From Clostridium chrysemydis (GTDB lineage Bacteria; Bacillota; Clostridia; Clostridiales; Clostridiaceae), in the NCBI RefSeq assembly GCF_015234215.1, contig NZ_JADEKP010000013.1, positions 1 through 38,390 of the forward strand: 38,390 nucleotides of DNA. The letters are read 5' to 3'. A program made the translations under genes and the position numbers. The notes under the pieces are model-generated. The model saw only the letters and a program-made list of their open reading frames with translations, made no database searches and was not told where the DNA came from. Below are positions 15,282 to 25,253 of the stretch, in pieces (position 1 is the first letter of the stretch; each line of letters starts with the position of its first letter).

Positions 15282-16229
15282 TTAGTTATCCATTTCTAAT
15301 AATGCTAATGCAACTGCACCAACAACACCAGCATCAGTTCCTAAACCTGCTGGAAGTATTTTTGTGCTTTCTGCCATAGCAGTAAAGCATCTTTTGTTAA
15401 CTACTTCTCTAACTTTATCAAAAACTATATCTCCAGCTTGCGTTACTCCTCCACCGATAACTATCATTTCAGGGTCGAATATTGAAACAGCGTTTGCTAT
15501 ACCAATTCCAAGATAAGTTAACGCTTCGTCAATTATATCCATTGCTACCTTATCACCCTTTTTAGCTTCTGTGAATACTTCAAATGAAGTAACTTCATCG
15601 TAATTTTTAAGTGAAGTCTCAACTTTAGTTCTAACAGCTTCTTGACCTCTTCTTCCAATAGCTGTACCTGATGATACCGCTTCTAAACATCCTATGTTTC
15701 CGCATCCACATCTTGGTCCAAATGGTGCTACTGTTGTATGTCCTATCTCTAATGCATTTGAAGTGTTACCTCTGTAGATTTGACCGTTTAAAACAGCTCC
15801 TCCACCAACTCCAGTACTTACTGTAAAGTAAACCATGTTTTTAGTTCCTTTACCTGCACCTAACATATACTCTCCGATTGCTGCTACATTAGCATCGTTG
15901 TCAAGGTAAACTGGTACGTTGAACTTCTCGTTTAACGGTTTCACTAAATTGAAATCTTTAAATGGTAAGTTTGGTGTACTTATTATTATTCCTTTTTCAG
16001 CATCTAAAGGTCCTGGAGAACCGATTCCAATAGCTTTAACTTCAGATATATCAATATTTGAATCATTTATTACGAATTCTATGTTCTCTATTATTCTTTG
16101 AAGAACCTTTGCTTCTCCTTCGTGAGCATTTGTTGGTATAACGTTGATGTTAGATACCTTTCCTTCTAAATTTGCTAAAGCTGTACTTATTTTAGTACCG
16201 CCTAAGTCAACTCCTACTACATAACCCAT
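15282..16229 (-). CDS. glcK: ROK family glucokinase
   Basis: 315 residues. It phosphorylates glucose with ATP in the cytosol. Visible are the phosphate loop VDLGGTKIS (7-15), catalytic Asp112 in YLDNDANVAA, the sugar-binding Glu161/His164 in EIGHTTV, and the ROK zinc site CGCGNIGCLE (174-183). The second ATP motif is VIGGGVTQAGD. The lack of an N-terminal helix-turn-helix separates it from ROK repressors. GGAGG lies upstream of the ATG. Monocistronic, with a terminator at its end. Confidence 0.93.
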   Translation of the reverse strand: MGYVVGVDLGGTKISTALANLEGKVSNINVIPTNAHEGEAKVLQRIIENIEFVINDSNIDISEVKAIGIGSPGPLDAEKGIIISTPNLPFKDFNLVKPLNEKFNVPVYLDNDANVAAIGEYMLGAGKGTKNMVYFTVSTGVGGGAVLNGQIYRGNTSNALEIGHTTVAPFGPRCGCGNIGCLEAVSSGTAIGRRGQEAVRTKVETSLKNYDEVTSFEVFTEAKKGDKVAMDIIDEALTYLGIGIANAVSIFDPEMIVIGGGVTQAGDIVFDKVREVVNKRCFTAMAESTKILPAGLGTDAGVVGAVALALLEMDN

Positions 16230-16340
16230 AGTTTAATTTCCCTCCAATGACTTTGCTTTTGATTTGATGAATTAATTGTTTCTATTTTTACAATAGTCTT
16301 ATTATACAATATTTTTAAAGATTTTTAAAATAATTAAAGA

Positions 16341-16379
16341 AAAAATATCGGTAAAGTTATAAAACTATACCGATATTTT
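16341..16379. terminator. terminator of the 76-residue protein gene
   Basis: AAAATATCGGTA and TACCGATATTTT around a 14-nt loop, 20 nt after the stop on the minus strand. Confidence 0.8.
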
Positions 16380-16399
16380 GGTTATTTTTAGAAAGTTTA

Positions 16400-16630
16400 C
16401 TACCTTCTAGCTTTTATATAATACTCTCCGTTTTCTCTTATTCCACAATCTTCTATATAAAAATTATTATCTTCTAGCATAGAATTTATTATTTTTACGC
16501 TAGAATTATTATTTTCTCTAAATGTTATAGTAAATTTATCGTTAGTATCTATTATTGAAAGATACTCATAAATATTGCTATATTCTATAGAATTAATATC
16601 TCCTTTTATATCCATCTGATAATCTGACAC
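16400..16630 (-). CDS. conserved small protein, unknown function
   Basis: 76 residues with no hydrophobic segment. It begins MSDYQMDIKGDINSIEYSNI and alternates strands and helices (FTITFRENNNSSVKIINSMLEDNNFYIED), as a small alpha/beta cytosolic protein would. Starts at GTG with GGGAG 8 nt upstream. The EF-G-like gene lies 55 nt upstream on the same strand and the two are probably cotranscribed. Family not recognised. Confidence 0.6.
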   Translation of the reverse strand: MSDYQMDIKGDINSIEYSNIYEYLSIIDTNDKFTITFRENNNSSVKIINSMLEDNNFYIEDCGIRENGEYYIKARR

Positions 16631-16684
16631 TTAACTCGCTCCCATCATCTTTTTTCTTTTTATTATTCCCAAATAACTTTAAAT

Positions 16685-18757
16685 TTATTCACTTTCCTTA
16701 TTTGAAATAATTTTATCTACTTCTGTTATAGGAACTTCTTCATATCTTTCAAAAGTCATTTTAAAACTTCCTCTAGCTTGAGTTATAGACCTTAAATCCG
16801 TAGCATATCTAAACAACTCTGCACTTGGAACTTCGCATAATAATTTTTGCATTTTAAAGCTCGGCTCCATTCCTATAACTTTTCCTCTCTTTTTATTTAT
16901 ATCACCTATAACATCCCCCATATATTCATCTGGTATTAATACTTCTAGTTTCATTATAGGTTCTAATAATATTGGTTTTGCTTCGCTTATTCCTTTTTTA
17001 TATGCAATTGTAGCTGCTATCTTAAATGCCATTTCTGAAGAATCTACTGGATGGTGAGAGCCATCGTGTAGTGTTGCTTTTAAGCCTATAACTGGATACC
17101 CTGCTAAAACTCCATGTTTTATGCAATCTCTAAGTCCCTTTTCTACTGCCGGTATATAATTTCTAGGTACAACTCCTCCAACTACATTATCAACAAATTC
17201 TAAATCTTCAGATTCATCATATCTTCTTTCAAATTTAATTTGAACGTCACCGTATTGACCGTGTCCCCCTGATTGTTTTTTATGCTTTCCTCGAACGTCA
17301 CTACTTCCTTTTATAGTTTCTCTATAAGGTATTTTTGGTTCTTTAAGTAAAACATCTACTGAAAATTTATTTTTAACCTTGCACGCTAAAACTTCTAAGT
17401 GAGTTTCTCCAACACCTGATATTATTAGTTCTGCATTTTCAATATCCCTTCTTATCTTAAAAGATGGGTCTTCTTCTAATAGCTTATTTAAAGCTAAGGA
17501 TATCTTTTCCTCATCTCCCTTTGATTTAGGAAATACAGCCATAGACATAACTGGTTCTGGAAAATCAAAGCTTTCATAAATATATTTAAAGCTCGGATCT
17601 ACTAGAGTATCCCCAGTGCAAGTTTCTTGTAGCTTTGCAACTGCCCCTATATCACCAGCTATTATTTCATCTGCTTGAATTTGATTTTTACCATTCATAA
17701 AAAATATATTTGAAAGTTTTTCTTTTTTCTCTTTATTAATATTTAGAACAGACATATCATTTTTAAGTTTTCCTGTTATAACTTTAAAAAGTGATATCTT
17801 ACCTACAAAAGGGTCAGCTATAGTTTTAAATACAAACGCAGAAAAGGGATCGTCCTCGTTTAAACAAATATATTCAGTTTCTCCATCTATATTTTTAGCT
17901 TTTTTTGCATTTGTAAGTTCTGGAGAAGGAAAGCATTCTACTATATCATCTAAAAGACAATTCATACCTATAACTTTAATTGCACTCCCACACATAACAG
18001 GTGCAATATCACCTGTAGCACACCCATTTATAAGTCCATTATAAAGTTCTCCGTCGCTAAGCTTCCCGTCGCTAAAATATTTTTCAAGTAATGTTTCATC
18101 AGTTTCAGCTACAGCTTCTGTTATCATTTCTTTACATTCCATTATTTTATTTTTATATTCATCTGGAACTTCGCAAATGTCCATAGTTTTAGTTTTTTCA
18201 TTATAAATTCTAGCCCTATTAGCTATTATATTTATAACACCTTTAAAATCATCTTCTTTTCCTATAGGATACTGGATTGGAACTACACTCATTCCAAACC
18301 TCTCTTTTAACTTATCTAAAGTCTTATCAAAATTTGAGTTTTCTCTATCTAACTTATTTATAAAGAATGTTCTAGGTAATTTTATATCATTACAATATTC
18401 AAATGCTTTTTCAGTTCCAACTTGAACCCCTGAAACTGAACATACAGTAATCATAGCAACATCAGCTGCGCTCATTCCTTGAATATTTTCTCCTATAAAA
18501 TCAAAGTATCCTGGCATATCTATAAGGTTAACTTTAGTTTCATTCCAATTCAAAGAAGCTATTGAAGTTGAAATAGATATATTCCTCTTTTTTTCTTCTA
18601 TATCATAATCAGATACTGTTGTTCCATCCTCTATTTTTCCAAGTCTCTTGGATACGTTTGCATTATATAATAACGCCTCAACTAAAGATGTTTTTCCTGA
18701 ACTTCCATGACCTATTATCCCTATATTTCTAATATTCTTTATATTGTAGTCTTTCAT
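16685..18757 (-). CDS. elongation factor G-like translational GTPase (EF-G-2 type)
   Basis: 690 residues with the five-domain EF-G layout. G1 is GHGSSGKTS (16-24) instead of the usual GHIDAGKTT. G3 is DMPGYFDF (80-87), where EF-G has DTPGHVDF, so the catalytic histidine is Tyr84. G4 is NKLD (134-137). Later come KSKGDEEKISLALNKLLEEDPSF (domain II/III) and a domain IV with GGHGQYGDVQIKF. The Tyr variant is known from Thermus EF-G-2 and related paralogues, which bind the ribosome but do not simply replace EF-G. No rpsL/rpsG/tuf neighbours, so this is not the housekeeping copy. A hairpin lies between the likely ribosome binding site and the ATG. Confidence 0.92.
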   Translation of the reverse strand: MKDYNIKNIRNIGIIGHGSSGKTSLVEALLYNANVSKRLGKIEDGTTVSDYDIEEKKRNISISTSIASLNWNETKVNLIDMPGYFDFIGENIQGMSAADVAMITVCSVSGVQVGTEKAFEYCNDIKLPRTFFINKLDRENSNFDKTLDKLKERFGMSVVPIQYPIGKEDDFKGVINIIANRARIYNEKTKTMDICEVPDEYKNKIMECKEMITEAVAETDETLLEKYFSDGKLSDGELYNGLINGCATGDIAPVMCGSAIKVIGMNCLLDDIVECFPSPELTNAKKAKNIDGETEYICLNEDDPFSAFVFKTIADPFVGKISLFKVITGKLKNDMSVLNINKEKKEKLSNIFFMNGKNQIQADEIIAGDIGAVAKLQETCTGDTLVDPSFKYIYESFDFPEPVMSMAVFPKSKGDEEKISLALNKLLEEDPSFKIRRDIENAELIISGVGETHLEVLACKVKNKFSVDVLLKEPKIPYRETIKGSSDVRGKHKKQSGGHGQYGDVQIKFERRYDESEDLEFVDNVVGGVVPRNYIPAVEKGLRDCIKHGVLAGYPVIGLKATLHDGSHHPVDSSEMAFKIAATIAYKKGISEAKPILLEPIMKLEVLIPDEYMGDVIGDINKKRGKVIGMEPSFKMQKLLCEVPSAELFRYATDLRSITQARGSFKMTFERYEEVPITEVDKIISNKESE

Positions 18758-18796
18758 TAATCTGCTAGATGAATTTATCTAGCTTCACCCACCTTT
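18758..18796 (-). promoter_or_regulatory. hairpin between ribosome binding site and start of EF-G-like gene
   Basis: AAAGGTGGG (18788-18796) is 30 nt from the ATG, normally too far. GCTAGAT-(6 nt)-ATCTAGC (18764-18783) folds in between and would shorten the effective spacing to about 11 nt. No better ribosome binding site lies nearer the ATG. Confidence 0.45.
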
Positions 18797-18900
18797 CAAA
18801 AAACTCTCATAATAATTTATGAATACTTTTTGTAATTTAGACTGAAAAGCCTTGTAATATTTATATATTTTGTATAAATTAACTTATATGTAAAATTTAT

Positions 18901-18933
18901 TGCAACCTTTTTATATCTTCCTCTCTCTAATAG
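18901..18933 (+). promoter_or_regulatory. likely ECF-sigma autoregulated promoter
   Basis: TGCAACCTTT (18901-18910) is a typical ECF -35 with the AAC core. CTCTAATAG (18925-18933) lies about 16-17 nt further and resembles the CGTCTAATA -10 of related sigma factors. The expected transcript starts near 18937, about 40 nt before the sigma gene. Confidence 0.55.
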
Positions 18934-18976
18934 AGTGTAATAAATATCTATAATAAATTTTGAAAGGATTATTTTA

Positions 18977-19492
18977 ATGGAATTTTTAATAAAAAGAGCA
19001 CAAAAGGGAGATAAAGATGCCTTTATAGAAGCTATAAATCTTTGTGTTCCTCAGTTATATAAAATGGGGAAACCTCTTATCTCTAATGATAATGATATAG
19101 GGGATATAATTAGTGAAACTATATTAATATCTTTTGAAAAATTAAATACTTTAAGAGAACCTATATATTTTAAAACTTGGCTAATTAGAATTTACTTAAA
19201 TAATATAAATAAGCACCTTAAAAATAATATAAAGGTTATAAATATAGATGATTTAAATCACTTATCATATAAAGATAAATCTATAGAAAACTTTGAACTA
19301 AAAGAAGCTATCAAAACTTTAAAAGAAGATTATAAGGTAGTTATAACTCTCTTTTATATTATGGATTTTAGTATAAAAGAAATATCTAAAATATTAAATG
19401 AAAAAGAGGGGACTATTAAATCTAAATTATCTAGAGCTAGGTCTTCTCTTAGAGAATATTATGGTTTAAATAAGGGGGTTAATAATGGATAA
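18977..19492 (+). CDS. ECF-type RNA polymerase sigma factor
   Basis: 171 residues. Region 2 runs from about 5 to 75 (FIKRAQ-like start, DAFIEAINLC, PIYFKTWLIRIYLNNINK as region 2.4). Region 4 runs from about 108 to 165 (LKEDYKVVITLFYIMDFSIKEISKILN, then EGTIKSKLSRARSSLRE, a helix-turn-helix for the -35 box). Regions 1.1 and 3 are missing, as in ECF sigma factors. Its gene overlaps the next by 8 nt, and that gene encodes a membrane protein of the type that holds these sigma factors inactive. Probably responds to envelope stress. Confidence 0.93.
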   Translation: MEFLIKRAQKGDKDAFIEAINLCVPQLYKMGKPLISNDNDIGDIISETILISFEKLNTLREPIYFKTWLIRIYLNNINKHLKNNIKVINIDDLNHLSYKDKSIENFELKEAIKTLKEDYKVVITLFYIMDFSIKEISKILNEKEGTIKSKLSRARSSLREYYGLNKGVNNG

Positions 19493-20477
19493 TTTAGATT
19501 TCGATTTAGAAAATTTAAAAAATGAAAAGATAGAAGTTCCATCTTCTGTACTCAATAAAGTTAATGAATCATTCTATAAAATAAGGGAACCTAAAAAGAA
19601 AAATAATTTAAAAAGAATACTAAAAATAGCTATAATCTTTGCAGCAATACTTTCAATATCTTTTGCAAAACCTGTATCAGCTAATTTAAAAAAGATCTTT
19701 CTAAATCCTGATAATAAAGGTATAGAAAAGGCAATAGAAAACAATTATATTCAAAAAATATCAGAGAAATCTTTTAAAACTTCTGATTTTAACTTAAATT
19801 TAGACAAGGTGCTAGTTGATAGTACTAATATTATGTTAACTTACAAACTATCATTTGAAGATAAATCTAAAATATCAAAGCTTGATTTAGAGGATTTAAC
19901 CTTTAGTAGCGATGTAACTTTAAAATTAGATGATAAACCTGTAGATATTAGTTTTACTCAATACTCTGTAGAAAATTCTAATAATAACACATTGATTTTA
20001 AATGCAATTTTTAGAACTTCTAAGTTAAATAAAGCTAAAAATTTATCTATAAATTTAGGTGGTCTTAAATTATCTACTTCAGATAAAAATAAGTGTTTAT
20101 ATTATTCTGATTCAAGCTTTAATTCAAATATAAAATTAGATGATAAATTCTCATCTAAAGAAGATATTAAATATAAAGTAAAATCTTCTTCAAAAAACAT
20201 AATAGTAAATGAAGTTACAGCTACTAAAACAGGATTGTTTGTGGACTTAGAATATTTAGCTTTAGGGCATGATGAGAATCTACTAGAAAATATAAAACTT
20301 TTATCAAATTCTAAAGAATATAAATCATCTTTTGGAGAAATAGTATCTAAAGATAATAAAGACACTGTAAAAATAACCTTTAGTTCCCCTACTTCATTTG
20401 ATAATTTAGACAGCTTTAAAATAGAAATTAAAAATCCAGATGGTATTAGTAAAGATACTGTAGAACTATCTAAATAA
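19485..20477 (+). CDS. DUF4179 membrane protein, likely anti-sigma factor
   Basis: 330 residues. A cytoplasmic N-terminus of about 45 residues would bind the sigma factor. One membrane helix follows (about 46-65, IAIIFAAILSISFAKPVSA), then an external domain matching DUF4179 (about 80-180) and a second beta-rich domain. I see no zinc anti-sigma HxxxCxxC motif, which fits this family. Translation overlaps the sigma gene by 8 nt, so the two are coupled in a fixed ratio. Activation by regulated proteolysis is inferred from relatives. Ends at a strong terminator. Confidence 0.85.
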   Translation: MDNLDFDLENLKNEKIEVPSSVLNKVNESFYKIREPKKKNNLKRILKIAIIFAAILSISFAKPVSANLKKIFLNPDNKGIEKAIENNYIQKISEKSFKTSDFNLNLDKVLVDSTNIMLTYKLSFEDKSKISKLDLEDLTFSSDVTLKLDDKPVDISFTQYSVENSNNNTLILNAIFRTSKLNKAKNLSINLGGLKLSTSDKNKCLYYSDSSFNSNIKLDDKFSSKEDIKYKVKSSSKNIIVNEVTATKTGLFVDLEYLALGHDENLLENIKLLSNSKEYKSSFGEIVSKDNKDTVKITFSSPTSFDNLDSFKIEIKNPDGISKDTVELSK

Positions 20478-20478
20478 T

Positions 20479-20518
20479 AAAAAATGGATGCTAAAATTAA
20501 TTTTAGCATCCATTTTTA
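20479..20518. terminator. bidirectional terminator, anti-sigma / cfa
   Basis: AAAAATGGATGCTAAAA and TTTTAGCATCCATTTTT, perfect stem with a TTAA loop between convergent genes. Confidence 0.93.
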
Positions 20519-21706
20519 TTAATCTTCGTAAAGATAAGCTCTAGTTAAAGGTAATTCGTTATTTATACCTTTTGAATATAAAGTTTGGTGTATATCTATT
20601 GACCAATAATGGAACCCTGCAGCGCAAGATGTTAAATAAAGGTGCCACATTCTTAAGAATTTCTCATCAAACATTTTTCTTTCTTCTGCTATATGGTCTT
20701 CAAAGTTTTTAACCCACTCTTGTAGTGTTTTCATATAGTGTAATCTTAAACTTTCAACATCTATAACGTGGAAATCCATATCTGATGCTACATCTATTTC
20801 TTCTCTTAAAGTTGGTAAATATCCACCTGGGAATATATATTCAGTTATAAATTTATTACCTTCTGTTTCAACTAAGTTAGTTATATTATGTAATAAGAAT
20901 AAGCCTGACTCTTTTAATACTGCATTTACATTCTTATAAAATAAAGGTATATTTGCATGACCTACGTGTTCAACCATACCAACGCTTACAACCCTATCAA
21001 ATTCTAGTCCTGATTTTTCAAGGTCTCTATAATCCATTAATTTAACTTCTACTAAATCTTCTAAACCTTCTTCTTTAATTCTTTCAGTTGCTTTAGCGAA
21101 TTGTTCTTCACTTAAAGTTATTCCTAATGCTTTTACTTTATAAAGTTTTGCAGCCTCTATTATTAAATATCCCCATCCGCAGCCGATATCTAATAATCTT
21201 TGACCTTCTTTTAAATTTAATTTTTTAAGTATATGTTTGATTTTATTCATCTGGGCATCATAAAGAGTGTCATTTTCATTTTTAAAATATCCACATGAAT
21301 AACTCATTGTCTCATCTAACCATAAACTATAGAAATCATTTCCTATATCATAATGGTGTGCTATATCTTTTTTTGATTTCTTTAATGAAGGTGCTTTTAC
21401 TTTTCCAGCAAATTTTAAAAGTCTTGACCCTTTATTTAAGAAACTTTCTTTATTTCTTATAATGCTTTCAAATATTTCTTGTGAATCTCCTTCAAAATCA
21501 ATATCTCCATCCATATAAGCTTGTGCTAAAGCAACGCTTGCATCTTCTAATAAATCTTTTTTGCTTGGGAATTTATTAATTATAAGTTTGAATTTTGGTT
21601 CTCCTTCTCCGACTTTTAATATTTCCCCATCCCATAGTTTTACTTCAAAAGTTTCGTCTGATAAATGTTCAGTAAATTTCTTTACTAAAGTTTTATTTAG
21701 TTCCAT
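20519..21706 (-). CDS. cfa: cyclopropane-fatty-acyl-phospholipid synthase
   Basis: 395 residues. It transfers a methylene group from S-adenosylmethionine to double bonds of membrane phospholipid acyl chains; peripheral membrane protein. An N-terminal lipid-binding domain of about 100 residues precedes the methyltransferase domain. Motifs are HHYDIGNDFY (117-126), MSYSCGYF with Cys138, LLDIGCGWGYLII (171-183) for SAM, VSVGMVEHVGH and IFPGGYLP. These match active CFA synthases. GGAGG lies before the ATG. Monocistronic; the promoter region is described separately. Confidence 0.96.
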   Translation of the reverse strand: MELNKTLVKKFTEHLSDETFEVKLWDGEILKVGEGEPKFKLIINKFPSKKDLLEDASVALAQAYMDGDIDFEGDSQEIFESIIRNKESFLNKGSRLLKFAGKVKAPSLKKSKKDIAHHYDIGNDFYSLWLDETMSYSCGYFKNENDTLYDAQMNKIKHILKKLNLKEGQRLLDIGCGWGYLIIEAAKLYKVKALGITLSEEQFAKATERIKEEGLEDLVEVKLMDYRDLEKSGLEFDRVVSVGMVEHVGHANIPLFYKNVNAVLKESGLFLLHNITNLVETEGNKFITEYIFPGGYLPTLREEIDVASDMDFHVIDVESLRLHYMKTLQEWVKNFEDHIAEERKMFDEKFLRMWHLYLTSCAAGFHYWSIDIHQTLYSKGINNELPLTRAYLYED

Positions 21707-21737
21707 AACTTTCCCTCCAATCTAGTTGTACCTGTTT

Positions 21738-21769
21738 ATTATATTCCCGACTTTTTAAAATAGGTAAAC
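21738..21769 (-). promoter_or_regulatory. cfa promoter region (sigma-A -10; sigma-F-like match)
   Basis: TATAAT (21738-21743) lies 31 nt before the cfa start. The same stretch reads GTTTA-16 nt-GGGAATATAA (21769-21739), close to the forespore sigma-F consensus GYWTA-N16-GGNNANA. No good sigma-A -35 is at 17 nt. Apart from this and the carB terminator, 21707-22014 shows no gene. Confidence 0.35.
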
Positions 21770-21942
21770 TCCTTATTTTTATAAATATCTATAAATTCTA
21801 GTTATTAGACTAAGTAATCATAGTATTCTTTTAAATTGCTTTCTTTTACTCCATATTCCTTTATTCAGATAATCTAAACTACTTAATTTACTAGCCTTAG
21901 CTATTTGTCTGAACTTTCTATTAATACTTAACTAACTATTAA

Positions 21943-21988
21943 TAAAAAAGCTATCTAATCCCTAATCTCTTAGGTTTAGATAGCTTTC
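21943..21988 (-). terminator. carAB operon terminator
   Basis: AAAGCTATCTAAACCTAA pairs with TTAGGGATTAGATAGCTTT (small internal mismatch), followed by TTTTATT on the minus strand, after the carB stop. Confidence 0.88.
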
Positions 21989-22014
21989 AAATTATTCACA
22001 TGTAAAATTTTAGA

Positions 22015-25000
22015 TTACATTTCACCTATATTAAATATTTCCATTGAATTATCTTTTTTGTAATTTTCTTTCTTAACTTCTATCAATGCCCTTAAAGTGT
22101 CTAGTGCTGTCATAACTCCGATATTTCTTTCAACAGCTGCTCTTCTTATTAAGAAACCATCTCTTTTTGAATCATTACCTTTTGTTGGAGTATTTATTAC
22201 TAAATCTACTTCTTTATTTTTAACTGCATCTAATATATTTGGGCTTTCTTCGTTTATTTTTCTTACCTCTTCTGCATCTATTCCATTATCTCTTAATAGC
22301 TTGCAAGTTCCTTTAGTAGATATAAATTTATATCCTAATTCTGATAAATCCTTAGCCATTTTTAAGAATTCTTTCTTATCATGCTTTTTAATAGTTGCAA
22401 GGATTTTTCCGCTTTCCATTTTAGGATACATAGAAGCCCCTAAGAATCCTTTATATAAAGCTTCATTTAAAGTTCTTCCTATTCCTAAAACTTCACCTGT
22501 TGATTTCATTTCTGGTCCTAATGAAACTTCTACGTTTGGAAGTTTTTGAGTTGAGAATACTGGAACCTTTACTGATACTAAATCTGGTTCTTTATATACA
22601 TCTACTCCATATCCTAAGTCTTTTATCTTTTCTCCAAGCATTACTCTAGTTGCTATTTCAACTATAGGTACTCCTGAAACTTTACTAATATACGGAACTG
22701 TTCTTGAAGCTCTTGGGTTAACCTCTATTACATAAAGATTTCCTTCAAACTCTATAAACTGTATGTTTATCATTCCGTTTATTCCGATTCCAAGTGCTAA
22801 TTTTTTAGTGTAATCTAAAACTTTTTCTTTTATTCCTTCTGATATATTTTGACTTGGGTACATAGTTACACTATCTCCTGAGTGAACTCCAGCTCTCTCT
22901 AAGTGTTCCATTATTCCAGGGATTAATATATTTTCTCCATCTGAAATTGCATCTACTTCTATTTCTCTTCCCATTAAATATTTATCTATAAGGATTGGAT
23001 TTTTCTTATCTCTTTCGAAAGCATTTACTAAGTAGTAGCTTAATTCTTCCTCGTCATAAGTTATTTCCATCCCTTGTCCTCCAAGCACATATGAAGGTCT
23101 AACTAATACTGGGAACTTAAGTTTTCTAGCTTCTTCTAATCCATCTTCTACGTTCCAAACACCTTTTCCTTTAGGTCTTGCTATATCTAGCTTTTCTAAA
23201 AGATCATCAAACTTTTCTCTATCTTCTGCCATATCTATTTGATCTGCAGTAGTTCCAAGAGTTACTATTTCCTTTTCTTTTAAGAAATTAGCAAGTTTTA
23301 TAGCCGTTTGTCCTCCGAATTGAAGTATTACTCCATCTGGATTTTCTTTTTCTATTATATTTAAAACATCCTCTTCTGTTAAAGGCTCAAAATATAATTT
23401 ATCTGAGATATCAAAATCTGTACTTACTGTTTCAGGGTTATTATTTACGATTATAGTTTCTATTCCTAATTTTTTTAGTGCTTTTACGCAGTGAACAGAA
23501 GCGTAATCAAACTCTACCCCTTGTCCGATTCTAATAGGACCTGACCCTATAACCATAACTTTTTTCTTACCTTCTGTTATTTCTACTTCATCAAACTCAT
23601 CGTAAGTTGAGTAGTAGTATGGTGAGACAGCCTCAAACTCACCTGCACAAGTATCAACCATCTTATACGTAGGTTTGATATTCCAAATCTCTCTAAGTCT
23701 ATTAATATCTTCTGGACTTACTTCTAAAAAGTCTGCAATTCCCTTATCTGAGAATCCTTTTTTCTTTAAGTTAAGTAACCATTCTTTATCTAAATCATCT
23801 ATAGTACTAAGTTTTAACCTTTGTTCTTCATTAACTATCCATTTTATTTTTTGAACAAAGAATTTATCTATTCCTGTTATTTCAGAAACTTTTTCTATTC
23901 TATATTCTCTTCTTAGCATTTCAGCTAAAGCAAATATTCTCTCATCATCTGGAGTCATTACTCTATCTTTTAATTCTCTCATGCTAAGTTCTCTAAACTT
24001 TTTATGCTCTAAAGAATATTTTCCTATTTCTAAACTCCTTATTCCTTTTAAAAATGCTTGCTCAAAGTTTGAACCTATAGCCATTATTTCTCCAGTTGCC
24101 ATCATCTTAGTTCCAAGGGCTCTATCTGCACTAAAGAATTTATCAAAAGGCCATTTTGGAATTTTACATACTACGTAATCTAAACTTGGTTCAAAGCATG
24201 CATAAGTTCTTCCTGTAACTGCATTTTTTATTTCGTCTAAGCCGTATCCTAAAGCTATCTTAGTTGCAAGTTTTGCTATAGGGTATCCTGTTGCTTTTGA
24301 TGCAAGTGCTGAAGACCTTGACACTCTAGGGTTAATTTCTATTACTGCATATTCAAAGCTATCAGGATTTAGTGAGAATTGTACGTTACAACCACCTTCT
24401 ATCCCTACTGCATTTATAATATTTATAGATGCAGTTCTAAGCATTTGATATTCTTTATCTGAAAGAGTTTGAGACGGAGCAACTACTATACTATCTCCTG
24501 TGTGAATACCGACTGGATCTATGTTTTCCATATTACATACAGTAATGCAGTTTCCGTATGAATCTCTCATAACTTCGTATTCTACTTCTTTCCAGCCTTT
24601 AACTGATTTTTCTAAAAGAACTTGTCCTATAGTACTTAACTGAAGCCCTGATGTTAAAATATCTTTAAGCTCCTCTTCTGTTTCAGCTATTCCTCCACCA
24701 GTTCCACCTAATGTGTATGCAGGTCTAACTATTACTGGGTATCCTATTTCTCTTGCAAATTCCATACCCTTATCAAACTCAGTTATAATTTCGCTTTTTA
24801 TAACTGGCTCATTTATTCTATTCATCATAGCTCTAAATAGCTCTCTATCTTCGCCGTCTTTAATAGAAGCTACTGATGTACCTATTATTTTTACGTTATA
24901 TTTATCAAGAATACCTTCTTCGTATAATTCTACTGCAAGGTTTAGACCTGTTTGTCCTCCCATTCCTGCAAGTAAACTATCTGGTCTTTCTTTTGCTATT

Positions 25001-25230
25001 ACTTTTTCTATAAATTCTATAGTTAATGGTTCTAAGTAAACTTTGTCTGCAACTTCTTTATCTGTCATTATTGTAGCTGGGTTTGAGTTTACTAAAACAA
25101 CCTCTATTCCTTCTTCTTTAAGCGCTTCACAAGCTTGAGTTCCTGAATAATCGAACTCTGCTGCTTGTCCTATAATAATTGGGCCTGACCCTATAACTAA
25201 TACTTTTTTAATATCTTTATTTAATGGCAT
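22015..25230 (-). CDS. carB: carbamoyl-phosphate synthase large subunit
   Basis: 1071 residues, the normal length. It makes carbamoyl phosphate from bicarbonate, ATP and ammonia tunnelled from CarA, supplying pyrimidine and arginine synthesis. Two homologous ATP-grasp halves are clear: [20 protein letters not shown] (10-29) and its repeat [19 protein letters not shown] (about 557-575), each with its own ATP-grasp motifs ([12 protein letters not shown] and [12 protein letters not shown]). The C-terminal MGS-like allosteric domain (about 930-1071) contains [16 protein letters not shown] and INTPTKG. The gene follows carA after 23 nt with a good AGGAGG. The short tail after the last helix varies between species. 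Confidence 0.98.
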   Translation of the reverse strand: MPLNKDIKKVLVIGSGPIIIGQAAEFDYSGTQACEALKEEGIEVVLVNSNPATIMTDKEVADKVYLEPLTIEFIEKVIAKERPDSLLAGMGGQTGLNLAVELYEEGILDKYNVKIIGTSVASIKDGEDRELFRAMMNRINEPVIKSEIITEFDKGMEFAREIGYPVIVRPAYTLGGTGGGIAETEEELKDILTSGLQLSTIGQVLLEKSVKGWKEVEYEVMRDSYGNCITVCNMENIDPVGIHTGDSIVVAPSQTLSDKEYQMLRTASINIINAVGIEGGCNVQFSLNPDSFEYAVIEINPRVSRSSALASKATGYPIAKLATKIALGYGLDEIKNAVTGRTYACFEPSLDYVVCKIPKWPFDKFFSADRALGTKMMATGEIMAIGSNFEQAFLKGIRSLEIGKYSLEHKKFRELSMRELKDRVMTPDDERIFALAEMLRREYRIEKVSEITGIDKFFVQKIKWIVNEEQRLKLSTIDDLDKEWLLNLKKKGFSDKGIADFLEVSPEDINRLREIWNIKPTYKMVDTCAGEFEAVSPYYYSTYDEFDEVEITEGKKKVMVIGSGPIRIGQGVEFDYASVHCVKALKKLGIETIIVNNNPETVSTDFDISDKLYFEPLTEEDVLNIIEKENPDGVILQFGGQTAIKLANFLKEKEIVTLGTTADQIDMAEDREKFDDLLEKLDIARPKGKGVWNVEDGLEEARKLKFPVLVRPSYVLGGQGMEITYDEEELSYYLVNAFERDKKNPILIDKYLMGREIEVDAISDGENILIPGIMEHLERAGVHSGDSVTMYPSQNISEGIKEKVLDYTKKLALGIGINGMINIQFIEFEGNLYVIEVNPRASRTVPYISKVSGVPIVEIATRVMLGEKIKDLGYGVDVYKEPDLVSVKVPVFSTQKLPNVEVSLGPEMKSTGEVLGIGRTLNEALYKGFLGASMYPKMESGKILATIKKHDKKEFLKMAKDLSELGYKFISTKGTCKLLRDNGIDAEEVRKINEESPNILDAVKNKEVDLVINTPTKGNDSKRDGFLIRRAAVERNIGVMTALDTLRALIEVKKENYKKDNSMEIFNIGEM

Positions 25231-25253
25231 AACTTTTCCCTCCTAAAATCCTC

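Noticed and set aside
22097-25039. Several plus-strand frames of 65-150 codons opposite carB.
   Set aside because: Antisense shadows of a fully conserved gene, without ribosome binding sites.
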